Assembly (NCBI GenBank): GCA_963377175.1
Contig: CAUJNA010003315.1
Coordinates: 607,636 to 671,635 of the forward strand
Length of the DNA stretch: 64,000 bases
Direction: 5' to 3'
From: Effrenium voratum
Taxonomy: Eukaryota > Sar > Dinophyceae > Suessiales > Symbiodiniaceae
A model generated the notes under the pieces. The model saw only the letters and a program-made list of their open reading frames with translations. It did not search any database and was not told the origin of the DNA. Shown in pieces: positions 44,421-53,193 of the stretch. The position numbers and the translations under genes were made by a program. Every line of letters begins with the position of its first letter. Position 1 is the first letter of the stretch.

Positions 44421-44600
44421 GTTGACGTTGGGTTAGGGGAGCAAAAATTTAAATGTTAGCAGTTCAGTGGTTGGATTCCCACCACTAAACCATAAGCGAA
44501 AATGTTTCAAATCTTTCCCAACAACAACCATGAAATTCTAGGGGTGGCGTCCAATTCCCCCCTGCCTTGAGGGGGAGAGGGGTGGGGGGCCCCCAATTCC
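44421..44600 (+). repeat. Dispersed repeat R4, long copy 3
   Basis: R4 followed by ATTCTAGGGGTGGCGTCCAA and CCCCCCTGCCTTGAGGGGGA; the same extension is present in the copy at 52,536. R4 is therefore at least 180 bases long. Confidence 0.7.
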
Positions 44601-44920
44601 ATTAAAATGTTTCCCGACAACAACCATGAATTGGGGGGGGAGCAGAGCCGCGGGTGGAGAGCTTCGGGATCCCACGCCGGCCCAAGCCGTTCAAAGCCTT
44701 TGAGGCGCGGGAACGGCACACCCCGAAATGAAAAGCCCCGAGGTCTCTGAGTTGTGACCCTGGAGAAAAACAGGGGAACCCTTTTTGGGGCTTACCATTT
44801 TGAGTGGGGCAGCCACCAAAAAAAAAAAAGGGAAAAAGGGTGCCACTCAACTGAGGTCTTCCACAGCTTCCCTCCTTGCTAGGTGGTTTGGATCGGTGCG
44901 GTGAGAGAGTGGTCCTCGTG

Positions 44921-44950
44921 GGTGGTTCAAATCCCCAAGCCACCAATCCC
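44921..44950 (+). repeat. R6 fragment with GTTCAAATC B-box-like core
   Basis: GGTGGTTCAAATCCCCAAGC, preceded by GGTGGTTTGGATCGGTGCGG. The same order is seen in the other R6 copies. Confidence 0.4.
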
Positions 44951-45094
44951 ATCTATTTCTAACCAAACTAGCCCACTCACTTCCTGAGTTGACTGGCCAG
45001 AAAAAGCCAATCAAAGCTGATTTTTTTGTTTGCCACTAAAATGGTCTTCCCAAAATGTGACGCAAGTCCATGAACGTAAAACAAATCCACCCTA

Positions 45095-45239
45095 CGGAAG
45101 CCACCCGCAGCTCGACGGCGCCGTCTGGACGTCCTCTTTGGAGAAGAAGCTCACGCTGCGGCACCACTTCCCCGCCTCCGCCATCTCCACCCGCTTCGAG
45201 TCGCTGAAGAGCGTGGCAAAGCCATCCACGGACACCAGC
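45095..45239 (-). CDS. Exon-like fragment, possibly of the propeller gene
   Basis: After an acceptor (TTTGCGTTAG) the minus strand reads LVSVDGFATLFSDSKRVEMA, then EAGKWCRSVSFFSKEDVQ and TAPSSCGWLP, ending at a possible GT donor (CTTCC/GTAGGG). Length 145 bases. Composition is GC-rich against AT-rich flanks. It lies on the same strand as, and between, the propeller-like islands at 43.9 and 52.4 kb, so it may be an exon of the same gene with long introns. Family uncertain. Confidence 0.45.
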
Positions 45240-48200
45240 CTAACGCAAACACCACCAAAAAAAGAAGAAGAGAGCGTGCCTTCAAAGAGGATACCAATTC
45301 TTTGTGGGTCCAGTTGATGAATTAATACTGTCCCCTGGGGGGAAAAAAACAGTAGTGAAATCGATCCCCTTGGAACCCACAGGAGAAAATACAACATCAA
45401 ACAAATGGAATCGAAGGGAGCCGCTAAACCAAACCCTCCGGTTGGGTCCTGGAGGAAGATCCATGCGAAATGTGGGCAGCCCCTCCATTTCGCAAATCCC
45501 GAGCCCTGTCCTTCCATGAATATGTTTTTTTGGTTCGACCCCGTTTAGGGGTGGTTTACACAGGGATCCGGATGCATGATTCACCTGAACATTGCCTTGT
45601 CCATTAATGGTGGTTTCCCGTCATTTTGGTGTTGAAAAAGCAACATGTTTCACATGGTTGCAAAATGAATTTCTTTTAAGGAGCCCTGTTTACAGGTCAG
45701 CCCATTTCATCATTTTACCAGAGAAAATGCCTCTGCACAAGGCGGCAGGTTTGCTGCAGCTATATTTGGCTGTAGGTCAAAACCTTGGCACCCCCCACCC
45801 CCGAGATCCACCAAACAAAAGGGGGCGGCTACCCAAAAACGGGCATCTAGACTCACACCCATTTGGGTGACTTTTTACCTCCACACTGTGCCGTCCTTTT
45901 CGGTGCTCCTGAGCTCCCTCTAAGGGGAATTTGGATGCCCAGCTCCGTTCCAACCTGCCGGCGAATTTCGAAAAGCCCCTAGCGGATTCCCTTGCCGTCT
46001 GGAAACACTGAAACAAACAAAATACAGATAGTAAAACATATATATATATATATATGTCTACTAAAAAAGAAAAAAAACAAGAAAAACGCCCCGGCCGAGC
46101 GGCAGCAGCTGGCGATTTGGCCCAAAGACCCCAAAGCGCACCTCCAGGGGCAACTTAGCGTCTGAATCAAGGGCCCCTTACCCTCCTGCGGCTGAAAACA
46201 GGAGGGTCACTGGAACCCCCCCCCCCGCGGACCTAACTAAAATTGGAACAAAAGTCACTGGATGTCCCCAAATCAACAGTTGCAATTGACCAGCGGTTTC
46301 AACCCCTTGAACCCCTCCAATTCCCCGTGTGTTCACAGAAGTTCACGTCCTGGAGGCTTGCGAAATGCTCGCAAGTGTTTGAGGAACCTCTTTTGATTGA
46401 GAATCCCTGAATCCTTCTTACAAGCCCAAACCACTGCCCAATTGTTGAGAACGCGCCGTTTTTTCGTCCACAAGGCTTGTCGACTCGGGCTTCAATTAAC
46501 TACAAGCACGGGTGAGGATCGTCAAACCACCAGCGGGAAATCTGTCAACCTCAGCTGAGACTTCTCTCCCTGTGGAGAAAAGGCCTTTTTTTGGTTTTCC
46601 ACTAAGACTAAAATTGTCTTCCCAACAAGGTTGAGTCCTTGAGCTCCGGGAGAAAGTCTCTGACATATGCGCAACCAGCACGGGAGCTCCCGCAACTAGT
46701 GGCTCCTGGTGGAAGCTCATTTCACAAAGGTGCCAAACAAACCCGCCGAGGCTTTGTCCTCGACATGTTCCATGTTCCAAGCACCTGCATATTCACAAAG
46801 ACGGCTCCCTTTTCGCTGATCGGATCGAGTCTTGAAATCAATGGATTGCAGAAAACTCTTCCGCGTATCTTGCTTGTTCGCGTCTGCCTGGTTCCCATGA
46901 CTGGATTGTTCCTCAGCATGCAACAGCATTGAGCCAAGGCGCATTCCGATGTGTGCGGATTTCAATGAAGTCTCAAGGGACCTTTCTTTGAATTAAGGAC
47001 ATCAGCGCGCATAGGCAACATTGTCACATGATGAGTCGAAGCATGATGAAGTACACATTGCGCAATTTGCGCGTACCACATTGTCACGTTCTCGCCCAAA
47101 AAGAGGCCGAAGGTGGCTGGGTGCTGCGAGCCCTGCGTTTGCTCAACAAATTTGGCTCTACTTCGAGAAGCGACTGCGAAGCGCCCTGCCTGTTTGTCAT
47201 TCTATAGTTACTGCCAAGTTCCACGTTTCTACCCAAGTTCCACGCTAGCAGAGTGAAGCCGGTTTTGCATTAACCTGGCACTTTCTGGGTCAATTGCAGG
47301 GCTTCTACTAATCATCTGGACCCCCCCCCAAAAAAAAAAACAAAAACTTGTTGTAGTTCTAAGATTATGGAAGGGAGTGTAGTTTTGCTGTTGCTGCACT
47401 ACTTCATTCTCCAAGGCCCCAGGCAGGCACAAAGGGAGTCCCTTTGGACTGTGAGATCTGTCAGCCGAAATCTGCTGGCTCGGAAAAAACTATCAAGCTA
47501 CATTGGCGATACCCTCTTTGCAACAATCATGGAAGACATAGAGGTTTCCCAAAACGAACCTAGTTCCCGAGAGTCCAGACAGCAGCCAGCTCAAAGACAA
47601 TTGGAGTCATGATCAAAGCCCGGTAGTAGCAAGGCCTACCCAGAACCATGTAAAGAACTAAGAAGGCGGATATCCGCAGCTTTTTATGGTTGGGCTTGTC
47701 CCTTACTAACCTTCATCTTCCCGAGTTTTGATGGTGGCTCATCGTGGAAAAGGCATCTCCGGGTGCAATGTGTACAGGCACCAACTGGGTCAATGGCCCC
47801 AACGCGCGTAAGCAACATTGTCAATCTATGCGCAGCTGAATCTCCCAAACATTTGCAGGTCTTGTTCAACATCGGGCCCCGGATGCCTGTCCGTCATCCG
47901 CAACATTGGTGAACTGCCTTGGTCTGTGCATTTTTGACCAGAAGACAGGACCATTTTGCGGCCACGCTTTCGTGTTTGGGCAGGGAAAGAACCACCGGGA
48001 TTGAGTTAAACAACCGAGGCCGCGTGAGAAACTGTCCGGAGAAAAACACTCCTCAACCATCCAAGCGCTGTTGTGAGTAAACACGTTGCACAACTTGTGA
48101 CATCTTGGATGACTTCTCGGACTGCGCTTGCTTTGCTCGGCCTCTCCGGGCCTCTCCAATTCGCAACTTATTGTCGGTTTGTGACCTGGTTGGAAGAAGC

Positions 48201-48449
48201 CAACTTCAGCGAAGACAACCAGAAGACGCCCACTGGCTTGGAAAAAGGATCATTCCACTTTGCTCTACTTGTTGACGTTGCAAGCCGAAGCAGCTTTTCC
48301 TGAAGGGGCCTTTGCTGAAGCGGCTTTCTGGGCAACATCGATAGCCCATTATATAGCTTGAGATTTGAACCCTTGCGCAGAACGGCTGCTGCCAAAGAAG
48401 CGAATTGCCAGGGACTTTGCCCCCGAGCCATTGCAGACCGCCGGTCGGC
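45240..48449. other. Intergenic or intronic stretch
   Basis: Contains R1 copy 3 (45,562-45,690), a TA microsatellite (46,040-46,057) and open frames of no known family. No gene could be supported. Confidence 0.45.
45562..45690 (+). repeat. Dispersed repeat R1, copy 3
   Basis: GGGATCCGGATGCATGATTC, ACCTGAACATTGCC, TTTTGGTGTTGAAAAAGCAA, AAGGAGCCCTGTTTAC. Confidence 0.65.
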
Positions 48450-48986
48450 TCACAGCTCAATCAGAATCTGCGTGCCCGGCATCTGCTCAAGGTAGTGCCA
48501 AACCGTCGTCTGAGACATTGAACAAAGGTCTAAGTGAATCTGATGGAAGTTGGCTGCCTTGGTGTGCATCAAGCCTAGCCCAAGACAGCGGCATGCCTGA
48601 GCCAAGGAGATCGAGTGTCCCCGGTCAAACACAAGGGGGGGCATTCTGATCTGACTGCTGTCTTTGGCTCGAGAAAGGTAATCCACCAAATTTCTCGCCA
48701 GCCCGTGGTGGGTGGCTGGTCGTACACCCTTCATCTCTCCCGCCGCCGTGAGCTTCTTGCTTTGAGCCCAGCAGTCTGCACACTCCTCCTCGTTCAGGAA
48801 GTTCACGATTGCCAGTGTCGACCAAGCAAGGTGAACGAAGTTGTATGGGCAATACTTGGAGAGGTCATACCCACACAACGCATTGAACCGCTCCAGGAAC
48901 TCTTGCTGCGTCATTTTGCGGCCCAGCTTGAACATGAGAGCTGTGCATGCTGGCGGCAAGGCATCATCCCAGTTGCTGACGGACAT
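48450..48986 (-). CDS. Mei2-like RRM protein (partial or short)
   Basis: A 178-residue frame. Residues about 14-110 fit the Mei2-type C-terminal RRM: TALMFKLGRKMTQQEFLERF (strand 1 and helix 1), YDLSKYCPYNFVHLAWST, LAIVNFLNEEECADCWAQSK (strand 3 and helix 2), followed by ATHHGLARNLVDYLSRAK and MPPLVFDRGHSISLAQA, where the family has its 'QGL..N..HY' and 'PLVF..G' segments. This RNA-binding family is expanded in dinoflagellates. Aromatic RNP residues are weakly conserved, so RNA binding may be altered. An acceptor-like GCCGCCAG precedes the RRM, so the first 13 residues may be intron. The tail after SLAQAC is unrelated. No neighbour suggests a pathway. Confidence 0.55.
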   Translation of the reverse strand: MSVSNWDDALPPACTALMFKLGRKMTQQEFLERFNALCGYDLSKYCPYNFVHLAWSTLAIVNFLNEEECADCWAQSKKLTAAGEMKGVRPATHHGLARNLVDYLSRAKDSSQIRMPPLVFDRGHSISLAQACRCLGLGLMHTKAANFHQIHLDLCSMSQTTVWHYLEQMPGTQILIEL

Positions 48987-50480
48987 GACCGATCCAGGCT
49001 AGTCCCAAGAGGCAAAACGGCTCTTGCAGTCAGACACTTTCAAGCCAGTGCTCTCAATTGCCTCCTGGATGCTCCTGAAACATATGGGGATTCCTTCGAT
49101 TTTGGTTGACAATTCTCTTTCTCGCCAAGGATGTCTACAAAGGGAGTTTATGCTTGCTGTGTTTGGGGAATGGGATGGCAAAAAGGCTTCCACACATTGT
49201 GAGATCACAAACATCGCTTGTAGGGCAAATGGCAAAGTTACCAGAGACATCCTTTGATCCTTGTTGGTCCCTACTTGCCCATATGAATCAGACTCAGCTT
49301 TCTTGTCTGGGGTGTATTCATCTGACGTTCGGACATCCCGAGCCGTCTTACAGGTTTGGCGCAAAACAGGTCACGGGGGTTTCATCCATTCCAACTGGTG
49401 CAGGATTTCTGTTACCTTTAGGCACCTTGTTCACTTTGAGCGCCCTGCCCAGGGCTAAGTCCCATTTGAAAAGGACCTCTGGCTGGGAAGGAGGCTCTCT
49501 CGGCTTGTCGGTATGTCTCAAAATTGAGGATTAAAGGAAAGCCAAGACGAACCACGCGGGTGCCTATTTCTGGGAGGTCCAAAAACCGGAAACGGAGGGA
49601 GCCCTGCAAGGCGGAACCCAAAAGCCATCCGTTGCAGGAGTAACTTTCTGGTGAGGGAATCGCGGGTATGGAATGTCCTTAAAGTGGATGCTAGGTGTCA
49701 TTCCTCACTCCCGACTGACCAAGCTGGATCTATGTATTTGGTCAGGGCCTTGGGATAAAATGTGAAACCAACATGACTTGACCAACCTCCTTTGGGTGTC
49801 CGAGATCTATCGATTTGGGGCCAGCCTGTGATTTGGCACCGATTCCAACCGCGCAGAACACGCCATTGTTTTCCAGTTGGGCCATTCAAGCCCTGGTTGC
49901 TTGCCTTTACAACCCTGGGTATGGCTTGGCCAAAAAACTTTGCTGTTTGCAGCCCCCGAACCTAAACAAATGATCCAGCAACAGGGAAGTTGCCCTCTTC
50001 AAAACAATCATGGAAGTGGACAGGCGCCTTCCTCCAAAACTCTCTAGCCAGCTTTCATGAGAGGGAGGGCAACCTTGCTGTGACCCTGGTAGACAAGGGA
50101 ACCAACTTGGGTTGACCCAAGGCTTAGCGGGGAAACCCCCTTTTGTTGATCGAAGGGGAAGCCACAAGGAAAACAACCATTTTGGGTCCCGTATGCTGCC
50201 ATTTGCTTCAGCCCCCTGGAACAGCATAAAGATATGTCCAGTAGTGATAGATTCTCTTTAAGACCAGGGGAGAATAAAGAACATATTCTAGGTCCTCCAG
50301 TGGAGAGGTTAGAATAAGGGTACCAAGTGTTTTCTGTAGTCTGTTTTAGTAGGGGAACCCTCCCCGAAAAAAGACGTTCAAAGGGCACCTGGCTGGGGGA
50401 CCTAGTATAAAACAAACACTAGTTTCTCATCTGGGTGAATTATCAAAGAAAGTTTAGAAGAAACTTCCGTGGTACGGAAA
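48987..50480. other. Intergenic stretch
   Basis: No supported gene. The copy of the SINE-like body at 50,288-50,372 and its upstream block (50,222-50,280, related to 19,405-19,460) lie here. Confidence 0.45.
50222..50372 (+). repeat. SINE-like repeat, copy 2 (short A tail)
   Basis: GATATGTCCAGTAGTGATAG, TAGGTCCTCCAGTGGAGAGG, TAGTAGGGGAACCCTCCCCG, then A6. The first part matches 19,405-19,460; the second matches 44,093-44,185. Confidence 0.55.
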
Positions 50481-50539
50481 CTTCCGTGGTACGGAAACTA
50501 ATAGAAGGATAGCTGATGATTAGAAAGAACCTTGTCTGA

Positions 50540-51690
50540 GCGCGCGAAAAGATAGAGAATGCGCAAAAGCGTGGCAGGGTGCAGGAAATCGCTGCTGCGG
50601 ATGTGCGAAAGGTACCTCTGCCGCGACGCCTGTTCGGGACGGGCTCGGAACGGTCTCGGACGGGGGGCCATTGGCACGGCCGCGCCGAGGTTTCGCAAGG
50701 TTACAATTTCGTAGCAGGCGCAGCACTTTGGCGAGCCGAGGTATAGATTTCGTGGCAGGCGCAGCACTTTCGCAAGGCCAAGAATAGATTTCATGGCAGG
50801 CGCTGCATTTCCGCAGCGCTGGCACGGACGCCTTGCAAATCCCATTGGCACACGCGCACAAGGTGGCGCATGTAGATTTCGTGGCAGGCGCAGCACTTTC
50901 GCAAGGTCAAGTGCAGATTTCGTTGCGGGCGCAACATTTTCGCATGGTCGAGTAAGATTTCGTAGATTTCGTGGCAGGCGCAGCACTTTCGCAAGGTCAG
51001 GTACAGATTTCGTGGCAGGCGCAGCACTTTCGCAAGGTCAAGCATTGCCCGCGCAACCTTCAAAAGATAGAGAATGCGCAAAAGCCTGGCAGGATTCACC
51101 AAAAACCGCTGCTGTAGATGTGCGAAAGGTACCAATGCTAGCTAACTCTGGCAGCTTCGGCTCGAAAATCGCAACTTTTAAGTACGAAAGTAGTACGCGA
51201 AGTAGTCTGGCAGCTCGGGCTCGAAAATCGCGATTTTTGAGTACGAATTTCAAAGTAGTGCGCGAAGTGTACTCTGGTAGCTCGGGCTCGAATATCGCAA
51301 CTTTTAAGTACGAAACTCTGGCAGCTCCGGCTTGAAAATCGCAATTTTTGAGTACGAAAGCAGTGCGCGAAGTGGACTCTGGTAGCTCGGGCTCGAATAT
51401 CGCAACTTTGAAGTACGAAAGTAGCACGCGAAGTGTACTCTGGCAGCTCCGGCTAGAAAATCGCAAGTACGATAGTAGTACGCGAAATGCACTCTGGCAG
51501 CTCCGGCTCGAAAATCACTATGTTTTCAGTACGAAAGTAGCACGCGAAGTGGACTCTGGCAGCTCGGGCTCGAAAATCGCAACTTTTACGCGCCACTTTT
51601 ACGTACGAAAGTAGGTTTCGCAAGCATCGAATGTTTGGATGCGCGAAAAGACAGAGAATGCACAAAAGCGAGCATCAGATGCGAGAAGCT
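50540..51690. repeat. Compound tandem array (about 41-nt and 61-nt units)
   Basis: 50,690-51,050: about 7 units of GATTTCGTGGCAGGCGCAGC plus ACTTTCGCAAGGTCA (about 41 nt). 51,140-51,600: about 8 units of CTCTGGCAGCTCGGGCTCGA, AAATCGCAACTTTTAAGTAC and GAAAGTAGTACGCGAAGTG (about 61 nt, some with deletions). A linker AGAGAATGCGCAAAAGC recurs near 50,555, 51,070 and 51,655, giving a higher-order period of roughly 0.5-0.6 kb. Long open frames inside are repeat-driven. Confidence 0.8.
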
Positions 51691-52304
51691 GCCTTCTTTC
51701 CGAGCGCGTGCCATTTCAGGCCGCGAAGCGCTGCAGCATTTGCTTGAAAATAAGTGTGGCTGGGAGGTTGCGGGGCCGAATGTTTTGGACATGGCATGTT
51801 CAAGAAGCAAGGCACCCCCGCTGAAACCAGCAACAATGCAAATGCTATAAGTCCCATTTGTTTCAGAAACTTCCGCCTCCCGGCTTTGCCGGCTATACTG
51901 GTGATATTTCACTCGCCTGAAATAAGGTGCTTCAGGGGCTATTCCCCACATAAACCATCCTTTGGGGTGAATTCGGTCGTGTGAGGTCGTTATAACTCAC
52001 CCAGTTCCCATGGTTTCAAAGCTGTGCGAACTGGATTTCGTCCGTCCACGTCTCCACGTCTGGATCCGGATGCATTGTACACCGATCGAACATTGCAACT
52101 TGTAACTGGTGGGTTCCTCTTATTTTGGCGCTGAAAAAGCACATGTTCCAACTGGCTGCAAAATGTGGCCGTGGGTCAACATTACTGGTACCACTTTGGG
52201 GTAGGTGCACCACCCATTTTAGTCTATTTCAGTGGGGATTGGGATGTTCACTGGGGGTACGGGGCTTTGACCCATGGCCATGTATCTTTTAGGGGGCCCT
52301 GCTC
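51691..52304. other. Intergenic stretch with R5 and R1/R2 pieces
   Basis: R5 (about 52,010-52,060) and R1 (52,063-52,165) are followed by an inverted R2 fragment (GATGTTCACTGGGGGTACGG at about 52,242). No gene supported. Confidence 0.5.
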
Positions 52305-52432
52305 CATCGCAGTGCGCCTGCGCAAAGTCCACCGTCTCAGCACCGGACCCGCACGTCCGGTAGAGCCGGGCGCCCTGGAAGCTGTAGACGCAGATCTCGC
52401 TGCCGTCCCTTCGCAGCGCTCCGCGGTGAAGC
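52305..52432 (-). CDS. Beta-propeller-like exon fragment
   Basis: The minus strand reads LLHRGALRRDGSEICVYSFQ, then GARLYRTCGSGAETVDFAQA and HCDGAG. The sequence RRDGSEICVYSFQGARLYR is close to a propeller blade of the NHL or WD type and parallels ALRDGTARIFCLRSGSYLRV at 43.9 kb. Flanks switch immediately to R1/R2 and R3/R4 repeats. Same strand and style as the islands at 43.9 and 45.2 kb; possibly one gene. Confidence 0.45.
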
Positions 52433-52483
52433 AAAAAAAACCTACCTGGTTGCTGCAACGACCCCTTTGCAAAAAGTGAATCA

Positions 52484-52690
52484 CTCTTGGTGGGTTTAGT
52501 GGAAAACCCCGTGATTTCCCAAAAGTTAAAGTCTTGGTTGACGTTGGAAGGGGAGCAACAATTTAAATGTTGGCAGTTAAGTGGTTGTAAACCATAAGCA
52601 AAAATGTCAAATGTTTCCCAACAACAACCATGAAATTCTAGGGGTAGCGTCAGATTCCCCCCTGCCTTGAGGAGGGGGGAGGGGGGTGGG
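52484..52690 (+). repeat. R3 fragment followed by long R4 copy 4
   Basis: TTTAGTGGAAAACCCC (R3 tail), then GGTTGACGTTGGAAGGGGAG through CCCAACAACAACCATGAAAT and the same CCCCCCTGCCTTGAGG extension as at 44.5 kb. Confidence 0.7.
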
Positions 52691-53193
52691 GGAAAAAATG
52701 GTAAAAAGGGGGGCCCCGGGGGGTGGCCTGTTGATGGTTGCCTGTTCTGGTTTTTATGTTCATCTCAAATCTGTGTTCCCCCTTATTCGTTTTGAAAAGA
52801 GGGTTTTCGGGGAGCTTATTTATCGTTTTCGTTAAGGTAATCATTTGGGTAAATTGTCGCCTTGTTCATTGTTGGGCTGGGGGCCGACATTTTTTCATTT
52901 GAAAGAGGTAGCCCTTTTAGTAGTTATCAAGTTCTGGGGTGTTGGGTGGCGCGTATGTTTTCGGTAAAGGGCGTCCCTAATTCGGTCGTCTTTCCGCTCC
53001 GTGCTTCGACATCTCCAACCTCTTCATCCTGCCGGGTCGCTCAGTCTGTCAAGAAAGTAAAGCAAATACCATCATTTGATAAAATGACAAGCAAAGACAA
53101 ACAGTGTTTCACCAACAATCAGATTGATATGTGTGTCCAGCGCCGTTCAGTGCTGAAAGCAATTCAGATTTCCAGTGTGCTCTTGTAGTGGCA
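52691..53193. other. Probable 5' flank of the ubiquitin-like gene
   Basis: No ORF of note. The last bases before the start (GTGTGCTCTTGTAG then TGGCA-ATG) form a pyrimidine-rich AG that could serve as the spliced-leader acceptor, placing the mRNA 5' end 6 bases before the ATG. Confidence 0.4.

Noticed and set aside
51038..51492. Minus-strand frames of Arg/Ser/Phe repeats
   Set aside because: Driven by the 61-nt tandem array; no domain or start context.
50690..51600. CRISPR-like repeat-spacer look
   Set aside because: Units are direct tandem repeats without unique spacers of constant size, and the window is eukaryotic with no cas genes.
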